The notes under the pieces were generated by a model. It made no database searches, was not told where the DNA came from, and saw only the letters and a list, made by a program, of their open reading frames with translations. From positions 1 to 64,000 of the forward strand of contig NZ_JACCHQ010000026.1 in the NCBI RefSeq assembly GCF_016031655.1: a DNA stretch of 64,000 bases, read 5' to 3'. Positions within the stretch are counted from its first letter, which is position 1; every line of letters starts with the position of its first letter. Both the position numbers and the translations under genes were made by a program. Source of the DNA: Bradyrhizobium glycinis. GTDB lineage: Bacteria > Pseudomonadota > Alphaproteobacteria > Rhizobiales > Xanthobacteraceae. Below, piece after piece: positions 55,744 to 64,000 of the stretch.

Positions 55744-55766
55744 GCGGGCGCAAGGCCCGCTTTTTT
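55744..55766 (+). terminator. Rho-independent terminator of the 22-codon gene
   Basis: GCGGGC-GCAAG-GCCCGC hairpin (55744-55760) followed by TTTTTT (55761-55766), 65 bases after the stop of the small Lys-rich gene. Confidence 0.88.
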
Positions 55767-55846
55767 ATTGCGTGCTTTGCGACGAGCTCCGCTCTCTCGC
55801 ACCCTCGCCCCGCCCTTCGCGGGGAGAGGGTTGGGTGAAGGACAAT

Positions 55847-56458
55847 CTACCGCTCCGACAACGCCAGCTTGGCGCCGAGCGCGGCGAAGCCGGCGGCAAA
55901 GGAGCGGCGCAGCCAGGCCATGGCGGCCGGGCGGGAGATGACGCGCTCGCGCACCGCGCCGGCGCAGAAGCCATAGAGGACAAACACCGCGAAGGTCATC
56001 ACCATGAAGGCGCCGCTCAATTCCAGCATGCGCGCCAGCACATGGGCCTCGTCCGCCGCGATGAATTGCGGCAGGAAGGCGAGGAAGAAGATCGACAGCT
56101 TCGGATTGAGAATGTTGATCAGGAAGCCGGTGACGATGACGCGGCTGCTCGATCGCTCGCGGATCTCGCCGCCAACCGCCAGCGCCCCGGTCTCGCGCAG
56201 CGCCTGCCAGGACATGTAGAGCAGATAGGCGACGCCGCACCATTTCAGCGCGGCGAAGGCGAGCGCGCTGGTGTGGAGCACGGCGGCAAGGCCGAGCATC
56301 GCCGCCGCCATGTGCGGCACGATGCCGAGCGTGCAGCCGAAGGCGGCCGCCACGCTGGCGCGCGAGCCGCGGGTCAGCGCCGCAGCCAGCGTGTAGAGCA
56401 CGCCGGTGCCGGGAGAAGCGACCACGATGAGCGAGGTGAGCAGGAAGGACCAGGTCAT
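55847..56458 (-). CDS. LysE family translocator (amino-acid exporter)
   Basis: A 203-residue inner-membrane protein with about six helices, the RhtB/LysE type. Conserved features are VASPGTGVLYTLAAALTRGS, FGCTLGIVPHMAAAMLGLAA, LKWCGVAYLLYMSWQALRE and GFLINILNPKLSIFFLAFLP. It would export an amino acid or analogue driven by proton exchange. The gene stands alone with no Lrp-type regulator beside it. Specificity cannot be told from the sequence. Confidence 0.92.
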   Translation of the reverse strand: MTWSFLLTSLIVVASPGTGVLYTLAAALTRGSRASVAAAFGCTLGIVPHMAAAMLGLAAVLHTSALAFAALKWCGVAYLLYMSWQALRETGALAVGGEIRERSSSRVIVTGFLINILNPKLSIFFLAFLPQFIAADEAHVLARMLELSGAFMVMTFAVFVLYGFCAGAVRERVISRPAAMAWLRRSFAAGFAALGAKLALSER

Positions 56459-56502
56459 GGGCCGACCTTATCACCGCGACGCGCTTCGAGAAAGCAGGCG
56501 CG

Positions 56503-56877
56503 TCAGGACAGCTGAGCGATCTCGGCCTCGCGCAGCACGTCGAGCGGCGCCCAGGGCTTGGCCCAGAACTTGACGCCGTCGGGCAGGGCCTGCTTCAAGG
56601 GGCGGCCCGAAGTGACCACGACGTCGAGCTTGGGATTGCGGTGCTTGGCGACATGCGCGAGTTCGACTCCGTTCATGCGGCCGGCAAGCTGGACGTCGGT
56701 CAGCATCAGACAAAGCGCACGAGCGTTCTTGTCGAGGACGCGCTCGGCGGCCTCTGCGCTTTCGCACTGGATGACCTGGTAACCACTCTCTTCAAGGAGA
56801 ACGCAAAGCATCTCCCGCTGCATGGCGTCATCTTCAACGATCAGCGCTGTCGCGCGAAACGGCTTTGCTTGTCCCAT
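56503..56877 (-). CDS. Single-domain response regulator receiver protein
   Basis: A 124-residue CheY-like receiver without an output domain. Start 56877 (MGQAKPFRATALIVEDDAMQ) is preferred over 56910. The acidic pair EDD (15-17), the phospho-acceptor Asp in LMLTDVQLAGR, Thr/Ser in VVTSGRP and Lys in KFWAKPWAP are all present. No kinase is adjacent, so it gets its phosphate from a remote kinase and acts by protein contact. Confidence 0.9.
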   Translation of the reverse strand: MGQAKPFRATALIVEDDAMQREMLCVLLEESGYQVIQCESAEAAERVLDKNARALCLMLTDVQLAGRMNGVELAHVAKHRNPKLDVVVTSGRPLKQALPDGVKFWAKPWAPLDVLREAEIAQLS

Positions 56878-56999
56878 CGGCGGCTCCCAATGCATGCGCC
56901 CATAACGCATGTTAAAAACCGAAGCCGGCCAGGGTTCGGTTTCATTTCAAAAAAATGTAATTCATAGTTCCATCATCGGGGGCTTGACGGGGGGAGTTC

Positions 57000-57830
57000 A
57001 TGACGACGATTCGAGGCGCCGCCGCCATCACGGGAGCCGCGAGCGGCATCGGCCGGGCGCTGGCGATCGAGCTCGCGCAGCGCGGCTGCGACCTTGCGCT
57101 GGCGGATCGCGACGAGGGCGGATTGAAGGCGCTCGTGGCGGAGATCGGAACAACGCGCAAGGTCAGCCTGCATCGCGTCGACGTCGGCGAGGCCGGCGAT
57201 ATCGCGCAGTTCGCAAGCGAGGCCATCGCCGCACATCCTGCCCTCGGCATCGTCGTCAACAACGCGGGCGTTGCGCTGATGGGCACGTTCGAGGAGATCG
57301 ACCAGGTGCAGATGGACTGGCTGTTCGACATCAATTTCTGGGGCGTGGTGCACGGCACGCGCGCCTTCCTGCCGCACCTGAAGACGATGGGCGAGGCGCA
57401 CATCGTCAACCTCTCCTCGATCTTCGGCATCATCGCGCCGCCGGGCCAATCGGCTTATGCGGCGGCAAAGTTCGCAGTGCGCGGCTTCTCGGAGAGCGTG
57501 CGGCACGAGCTCAGCGTCGCGGGCAGCCCGGTGAAGCTGTCGGTCGTGCATCCCGGCGGCATCGCCACCGCGATCGCGCGCAACGCACGCACCGGCGTCG
57601 GTGTCACCGACAATGCCCGCCGGGCGCAATCGATCGAACGGTTCGAGAACGCGGCAAAGACCTCGCCGAAGGACGCGGCACTGCGCATCATCAGGGGCAT
57701 CGAGCGGAACGAGCCGCGCATCCTGATCGGCAACGACGCCCGCTTCATGGACCTCTTGCAGCGCTTCCGCCCGGGGACCTATTGGGCACCGCTGCAGCGG
57801 CGGCTGGAGAAGATGGCGAAGGGGACGTAG
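57000..57830 (+). CDS. Short-chain dehydrogenase/reductase
   Basis: A 276-residue Rossmann-fold NAD(P)-dependent oxidoreductase. The cofactor motif is TGAASGIGRALAIELA (11-26), NNAG is in the VVNNAGVALMG strand, and the catalytic Ser and YXXXK are in NLSSIFG and SAYAAAKFAVRGF. The C-terminal part has a longer loop of the kind seen in SDRs acting on bulky or lipid-like substrates. It is monocistronic and followed by a family A palindrome. Confidence 0.93.
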   Translation: MTTIRGAAAITGAASGIGRALAIELAQRGCDLALADRDEGGLKALVAEIGTTRKVSLHRVDVGEAGDIAQFASEAIAAHPALGIVVNNAGVALMGTFEEIDQVQMDWLFDINFWGVVHGTRAFLPHLKTMGEAHIVNLSSIFGIIAPPGQSAYAAAKFAVRGFSESVRHELSVAGSPVKLSVVHPGGIATAIARNARTGVGVTDNARRAQSIERFENAAKTSPKDAALRIIRGIERNEPRILIGNDARFMDLLQRFRPGTYWAPLQRRLEKMAKGT

Positions 57831-57849
57831 GCTGGGAGAGTCCCTCCGC

Positions 57850-57935
57850 CGTCATTGCGAGGAGCCCTTGCGACGAAGCAATCCAGACTGCCGCTGCGGA
57901 CAGATCTGGATTGCTTCGCTGCGCTCGCAATGACG
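57850..57935. repeat. Palindromic repeat, family A copy 3
   Basis: CGTCATTGCGAGGAGCCCTT...GAAGCAATCCAGA pairs with TCTGGATTGCTTCGCTGCGC...TCGCAATGACG. The left arm has the same GAGGAGCCCTTGCGAC variant as the copy at 10685. It separates two convergent genes. Confidence 0.9.
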
Positions 57936-57959
57936 AGCGTGGCTGCCGGCGGTCGCTCC

Positions 57960-58766
57960 TCACTGCCCCATCAGCCGGTCCGCGAAATAGCCAATGGTCT
58001 TGCGATAGACCACCGCCCTGTTCCATTCGCGCATCGCCTCGAAATTCGGCGTTCCCTCGCCGTAGGGCTGGCCCATCTTGAAGCCGCTCGTGTGCAGGAG
58101 GTTCGCGGTCGAGGCGAGCACGTCGGGGATGCTGTGGCGGAGATCGACATGACCGTCGCCGTCAAAATCGACGCCGTACTTGATGTAGGACGACGGCAGG
58201 AACTGGGTCTGGCCGATCTCGCCGGCATAGGCGCCGATGAGGTCGCGCAGCGGCAGGTCGCCGCGCTGCACGATCTTGAGCGCGGCGAGCAGCTCGCCCT
58301 GGAACAGATCGGTGCGGCGGCAATCATGCGCGAGCGTCGCCAGCGTGCGGACCACCGGCAGCTTGCCCATGTCGCCCTTGCCGAAATCGCTCTCCAGCCC
58401 CCAGATCGCGACCAGGATATAGCGGGGCACGCCGAACTTCTGCTCGATGCGTGACAGCAGCGCGGCATGCCGTTGCAGCAAGGCGCGCCCGCCATTAATG
58501 CGGCCCGGCCCGACCCGGGTCGAGACGTACTGCTCGAAGGTCTTGTTGAAGGTGTAACGCTGGCGCCGGTCGAAGGCGAGAACCGCAGGGTCGGGCGTCA
58601 CGCCGCCGAGCGCCGCATGGGTCACGCTCGCGGAGACGCCGGCGGCCTGCGCCTCCTGCGCCATGCTGGCGATGAAGCTGTTGAAGTCGCCGCCACAGCG
58701 GGCGGCCTGCGCCGCCCCGCCGGCCAGAGACACGACGAAGGCGGCAGCAAGAAGCGGTCTCAGCAT
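57960..58766 (-). CDS. Lytic murein transglycosylase (MltB/Slt-2 family)
   Basis: A 268-residue exported enzyme that cleaves the glycan strand of peptidoglycan with anhydro-muramic acid formation. Start 58766 (MLRPLLAAAFVVSLAGGAAQ) gives a clean Sec signal peptide; the longer frame to 58856 does not. The catalytic Glu is in AIWGLESDFGKG, and RRTDLFQGELLAALKIVQRG plus AYAGEIGQTQFLPSSY and FDGDGHVDLRHSIPDVLAST are family motifs. Length is shorter than MltB proper, as in the alphaproteobacterial group. Confidence 0.93.
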   Translation of the reverse strand: MLRPLLAAAFVVSLAGGAAQAARCGGDFNSFIASMAQEAQAAGVSASVTHAALGGVTPDPAVLAFDRRQRYTFNKTFEQYVSTRVGPGRINGGRALLQRHAALLSRIEQKFGVPRYILVAIWGLESDFGKGDMGKLPVVRTLATLAHDCRRTDLFQGELLAALKIVQRGDLPLRDLIGAYAGEIGQTQFLPSSYIKYGVDFDGDGHVDLRHSIPDVLASTANLLHTSGFKMGQPYGEGTPNFEAMREWNRAVVYRKTIGYFADRLMGQ

Positions 58767-59355
58767 GTGGAGCAATCCCCAAGAATCCCAGCGCGAAGCA
58801 GCGCTGAGGATCATGCCCGGGAACGGGATTCGCGTCAAAGCGACCAGATCGATCATAGCGGTGCCGGCGACCGTCGGCGCCGAAACAAAAACCGCAAAAC
58901 AACCCCATGCACAGTAGAAGACCCGCGATAACGTTTGCTGTTTTTCCGAATCAACGTTGACCGTCGGGCAAAACAGTGGTATTGTGTCAGCATCGCAAGC
59001 TCCAGACGTTGACGCCCATGCGCTCTCGCTGCGTTGCGAGAGCGCATCAAGATGAACAAAGTACTTCGATGATCCAAAACATCTGCTTTTCGAAATTTTT
59101 GAAAATTCATGATGAGCATCAGCTGCATATCGGATGCGCCTGCTGCGACATCGTCACGCCACGATTTGCCTTGCCATCGCGGCGCGTCTTCTGTAGCGTT
59201 CTATTTTAGGTTGTCGCCCTGCCAGCCCCGGGCGACGCTGAAGAGATAAACGGCGGGCTTCGGCCCGCCGTTTATTGAAGGACGTGTATTGAAGGGATTG
59301 GCGACGATCCCCGAAAGTCATTTGACTGCGGCGTCCTGATCGAGGACAAGCCGCC
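58767..59355. other. Gene-free stretch with a repeat terminus and hairpins
   Basis: Nearly 590 bases without a credible gene. CCGTCGGGCAAAACAG at 58961-58976 is, on the minus strand, almost the same 16 bases that end both copies of the large repeat, so it may be a solo terminus. A pair of hairpins ends at 59275 (see separate entry). The region is poorer in GC than its neighbours around 58920-59110 (runs of TTTTTCC, AAATTTTTGAAAATTC). Confidence 0.55.
59205..59276 (+). ncRNA. Possible 3' end of an unannotated small RNA
   Basis: A hairpin GTCGCCC/GGGCGAC (59213-59236) is followed 9 bases later by AAACGGCGGGC-TTCG-GCCCGCCGTTT (59248-59273), a 11-pair stem with an UUCG tetraloop, then TTATTG. 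No annotated gene on either strand ends here: the gene upstream reads away and the gene downstream starts at 59356. The structure may end a small RNA, or act as a leader attenuator for the next gene. The T run is weak, so confidence is low. Confidence 0.3.
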
Positions 59356-59592
59356 ATGGCCAAAAAACCCGGAACCAACCCCAAAGGCGAATTCGCCTTC
59401 TTCAACGTCGTCTACGAGGACGATTCCCAACGCTCCAACCGCCGCGTGCCCGCCGAGCTGCTCGGCGGCCTCGACGGCGACGAACCCGCCCGCGCCTTCA
59501 TCATGGCGCAGGACCGCGAGATCGCAGAGAAGAGCGGCAAGCCGGCGCTGGAGATCAAGCGGATCGAGCGGGTCGGGGCGAAGAAGAAGTAG
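59356..59592 (+). CDS. Hypothetical protein, 78 residues
   Basis: A small charged protein (MAKKPGTNPKGEFAFFNVVY, EDDSQRSNRRVPAELLGGLD). The frame has codon usage like neighbouring genes and a Lys-rich end (RVGAKKK). It shows a strand-turn-helix pattern and no known motif. It is convergent with the decayed DUF393 gene. Such proteins are conserved among Bradyrhizobium-type genomes as far as I can recall, without function. Confidence 0.75.
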   Translation: MAKKPGTNPKGEFAFFNVVYEDDSQRSNRRVPAELLGGLDGDEPARAFIMAQDREIAEKSGKPALEIKRIERVGAKKK

Positions 59593-59610
59593 GCGGCGAC
59601 AGGCAGGCGC

Positions 59611-59987
59611 TCACCAGCGCCCGCTCCATCTATTCCAGGCAAACAGCAGATCGGCAAACCGGTCATAGACAAACCGCGTGACCGGCAGCGCCGCACGATC
59701 GCCGAACAGCGCCGCAAGCCACCGCTCCCCCGGCGTCAGCCGCCAGAGCGCAATCGCGACATCCGCGCCGACGACGAGCCGGCCTCGTCGGTCGCATGAA
59801 GTCGGCGCCTGATGTCGTCGAGCGAAGCGCCAAAGTGCGCCGGTGCATCAGGCTGCTCGTTGATGTCCTTGAATTCGACCGTGCCCGCGCGCACCAGCGC
59901 CAGCAGCTTGTTGCGCTGCCAGTCGATGCCGGCGTCGCAGATGGGGCCGCGGGTGTTGCACCACACCGTGAGGAGGGGACCGATCAA
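59611..59987 (-). pseudogene. DUF393 (DCC) thiol-disulfide oxidoreductase, frameshifted
   Basis: The first frame reads LLTVWCNTRGPICDAGIDWQ, VRAGTVEFKDINEQPDAPAH to RRRLHATDEAG. Near 59775-59790 the frame changes, and the family C-terminus continues to the stop at 59611 (VGADVAIALWRLTPGERWLA, LFGDRAALPVTRFVYDRFAD, LLFAWNRWSGRW). The active-site motif, normally CXXC after NTR, has Gly for the first Cys (RGPIC), so the redox site was also lost. Two lesions make decay more likely than an assembly error. Confidence 0.85.
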
Positions 59988-60980
59988 CTAGCTCGCTATC
60001 TCCGCGTCCTGTTCAGATGCGCCTGACGCACTGATCTTGCTGAGACATTGCTCGATCCTTTTCGGGAAGATCGACTTCAATTTGAGCAAGCTGGCAATAG
60101 CCCAATCTTTGATCTGCACTAACTGTTCGGTATCGGCGTCTATACTGCCATCGTGATAGCTCACAATTCGACAGCCGCGCCTCTCGTCAAGCCGCTCCCA
60201 AGTCAGTTCTGAGCCGAATTCCTGGTGAATAGCGAACGCCTGTTGATGCAAGCAATCGAACAATAGCTCATTCTTCGCTTTCTCACCACAATCAAGGTAG
60301 ATCTCTGCGCGAACGCGCCCACCAATCGCAAAGCTCATACCGTACTTGTAGATCCGCGAATTTTCGGAAGCAAAGAAATACCAGTTTTGTGGCTGCCCCA
60401 CCCGAGCATTCGTGAAACTATACTTCGTGCGAAGCTCATCGATAAGCGATTGGAAGTAGGCTCGATATTTCTCGCGAGTTTCGGAAATCGTTTCACCCCG
60501 CTCGTCCGCTCTAATTGCGGGTTCGGTTGGCTGCGAAATTACGTTCAGCACAAACGCGGGCTTAGATTGGTCGATTCGAATGGCTGATGCTTCGATAGCG
60601 TATAGCCGCAGACTCTCCTTTAGATTCTGATTGAGAAAATCGATCGCAGATTTGTGCTCAGAACGAATCGTCTCAGGAATCCAAACCACGGCGCCGGCAT
60701 CAAGAACGGAAGCGTAAGTGATAAGCTGGCCGAGATGTCGGTGATCTGTATTTCCAAATTGATTTTCGATAACAACACGACGATTGGTCGAAAGATCTCT
60801 TGCGATAATATCGGCAGCGAAGTCTCCAGCAGCCGCCTCAATCATCTCAAGCTCTAAATCCATCCCAAGCTTTTCAGCCAGAATGCCTAGATTTTGCGAA
60901 AGCCACGGCGTGAAGTGTGTAGCTTCCCCCGACCAAAGCTCCCTCAACGGAACTGCTTTTACCGTCCCCAGCTCTAACAT
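59988..60980 (-). CDS. DUF4268 protein with nuclease-like N-terminal domain
   Basis: A 330-residue protein of the DUF4268 type. The N-terminal domain (about 20-125) has a PD-(D/E)XK-like pattern: AADIIARD, then VVIENQFGNTDHRHLGQLIT, where E-N-Q stands for EXK. The C-terminal DUF4268 domain (about 170-310) reads REKYRAYFQSLIDELRTKY and WYFFASENSRIYKYGMSFAI. The start is ATG 60980 or TTG 60992. Its base composition is clearly lower in GC than the genes around it, suggesting recent acquisition. Such proteins are often near defence or restriction genes, but no partner is present here. Confidence 0.85.
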   Translation of the reverse strand: MLELGTVKAVPLRELWSGEATHFTPWLSQNLGILAEKLGMDLELEMIEAAAGDFAADIIARDLSTNRRVVIENQFGNTDHRHLGQLITYASVLDAGAVVWIPETIRSEHKSAIDFLNQNLKESLRLYAIEASAIRIDQSKPAFVLNVISQPTEPAIRADERGETISETREKYRAYFQSLIDELRTKYSFTNARVGQPQNWYFFASENSRIYKYGMSFAIGGRVRAEIYLDCGEKAKNELLFDCLHQQAFAIHQEFGSELTWERLDERRGCRIVSYHDGSIDADTEQLVQIKDWAIASLLKLKSIFPKRIEQCLSKISASGASEQDAEIAS

Positions 60981-61083
60981 AGCGTCCCCCAACTCTCTGA
61001 CCTGAATGCATCACTGCGCCCCAGGCGTCCTAATTCGATTACTCTATCTTAAATTGCTTCATTCGGTGCCGAAGATCAAAATA

Positions 61084-61110
61084 AAACGGCGGGCTTTCAG
61101 CCCGCCGTTT
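61084..61110 (-). terminator. Rho-independent terminator of rpoD
   Basis: AAACGGCGGGCT-TTC-AGCCCGCCGTTT (12 pairs, 3-base loop), read on the minus strand as a hairpin followed by TTTTATTTT, 44 bases after the rpoD stop. The plus-strand side lacks a good T run. Confidence 0.88.
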
Positions 61111-61153
61111 GTTAAGGTTGAGACCGATCTTCGCCGGCCGAACCAATCCCCGA

Positions 61154-63286
<2,133 letters not shown>

Positions 63287-63662
63287 CCATTGCTCCTAAA
63301 CGCGCTTCATGCGAGGCGCCCGCCGCGCCTTGCGTGAATTCACATGAACCTGTTGCTCGACGCTCTCGCTTCGGCAGCTCTCGACACGGAAAGGGCGGCG
63401 CACAAACCTCTCGCCACCCCCAACTTTCTCTCGCCGGAATTGCCTAACGCTTCGTCAGCCTCTTTGTCGCGGCGGATGCAGGTGTAGTGCCAACAGCGAT
63501 TGCGCGGATTCATTCCTGACGCGTCTGTTATGCCTGCGGCCGCCTTGGGGCCAAAGTGCTACAAGACCGTTAAGCCTCGATTAACCCTGTTTTTGCCGCC
63601 AAACCCAGGATTTGGCGAGTCTTTTAGCGGTACCAGCTGCGGTCGTCCGCATGATTCTTTCA
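63287..63662. other. rpoD upstream region between dnaG and rpoD
   Basis: The 376 bases should contain an own promoter for rpoD. I see no tRNA, no strong terminator for dnaG and no clear promoter consensus. Frames overlapping here are not coding in appearance. Confidence 0.5.
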
Positions 63663-64000
63663 TCACATGCTCTTCTGGAGCCGGCCCGACAGCTCGCCAA
63701 AACCCTCGATCAGGGCCTCGGTACCGTCGACTTCCCCTATCCGAGCCTTGACGTCACGCAGCCATGCCAAATTGGCCTCGCTGGGATCCTCCCCCAAGGC
63801 CAGCTCGGCGTCTTTCAGCTCTCTAAGTAGTGAATGCCATTGCCGATGCAAGGCAACCAGCTGGTGCCAGGTGGCAAGAACGTCGTCCCGGGCCGCGCCC
63901 TCGCGGGCCGCCCACACCGCCTGGGTCGTGATGACATTCTCAACCCTTTGAAGAGTTTGAGAAAATCCGCCTTTTTCGAGGTCGCCGCGCATCTTTTCGG
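63663..64000 (-). CDS. dnaG: DNA primase DnaG, C-terminal end (rest outside window)
   Basis: The last 112 or so residues of a protein that continues beyond the window edge. The segment (RVENVITTQAVWAAREGAAR, WHQLVALHRQWHSLLRELKD, ELALGEDPSEANLAWLRDVK) is the helical helicase-interaction end found in rhizobial DnaG. The position directly upstream of rpoD, on the same strand, is the classical arrangement and the main ground for the call. The ATG at 63992 is internal. Confidence 0.85.
   Translation of the reverse strand, partial: EKMRGDLEKGGFSQTLQRVENVITTQAVWAAREGAARDDVLATWHQLVALHRQWHSLLRELKDAELALGEDPSEANLAWLRDVKARIGEVDGTEALIEGFGELSGRLQKSM

Overview
The window is high-GC alphaproteobacterial chromosome. 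Gene content and order (rpoD next to dnaG, RpoH, RluD, Tex, many rhizobial-type palindromic repeats, a large repeat typical of Bradyrhizobium and its relatives) point to Bradyrhizobium or a close Nitrobacteraceae member. Assignment rests on pattern recognition only; no search was run. Most of the window is ordinary chromosome with dense genes, GTG/TTG starts here and there, and short operons.

Layout. 1-6.8 kb: 3' part of an acyl-CoA dehydrogenase, a form-II CoxL-like molybdenum hydroxylase subunit, an HtrA-type protease, a DapA-family lyase/aldolase and a Tat-exported VOC protein. 7-10.5 kb: a catalytically dead HtrA-like PDZ protein translationally coupled to a small LuxR-type regulator, then an OmpR/histidine-kinase pair and a Gly/His-rich secreted protein. 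10.8-13.2 kb: tex. 13.2-14.4 kb: gene-free stretch filled with four palindromic or structured repeats. 14.4-20.3 kb: cyanuric-acid-hydrolase-type ring-opening enzyme plus amidase, a Lon-N/Clp-N fusion without ATPase, a double hotdog thioesterase and a duplicated small membrane protein. 20.3-23.6 kb: tyrosinase - HEAT protein - HEAT/SCO-like copper chaperone operon. 23.8-27.2 kb: pyruvate oxidase-type ThDP enzyme and De Ley-Doudoroff galactonate genes (dgoA, dgoK). 27.4-34.8 kb: two-component flavin monooxygenase, sigma-54 activator, single-chain acyl-CoA carboxylase. 35-38.6 kb: chemoreceptor, a pair of small Cys-motif proteins, TetR regulator. 38.7-42.6 kb: tautomerase, then amidohydrolase - CobW GTPase - DUF1989 operon.

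42.6-50.4 kb is the accessory-looking part: an internally deleted copy of the large repeat, a TacA-like antitoxin with a frameshifted GNAT toxin, a frameshifted UPF0158 gene, a Tat lipoprotein hydrolase, YbaK and CBS proteins, and a NERD-nuclease/UvrD-helicase next to a zinc-ribbon protein. 50.5-64 kb returns to core functions: tRNA-Glu(CTC), rluD, rpoH, cell-wall amidase, GGDEF cyclase, a 22-residue Lys/Ala protein, LysE exporter, receiver protein, SDR, lytic transglycosylase, a decayed DUF393 gene, a low-GC DUF4268 gene, rpoD and the end of dnaG.

The strongest candidates for an undescribed system are the apparently cytosolic copper cluster at 20332-23610, the pseudo-protease/LuxR pair at 6995-8229, the Lon-N/Clp-N fusion at 17128-18354, and the structured dispersed element at 13636-14220 with its internally deleted relative at 42706-42840.
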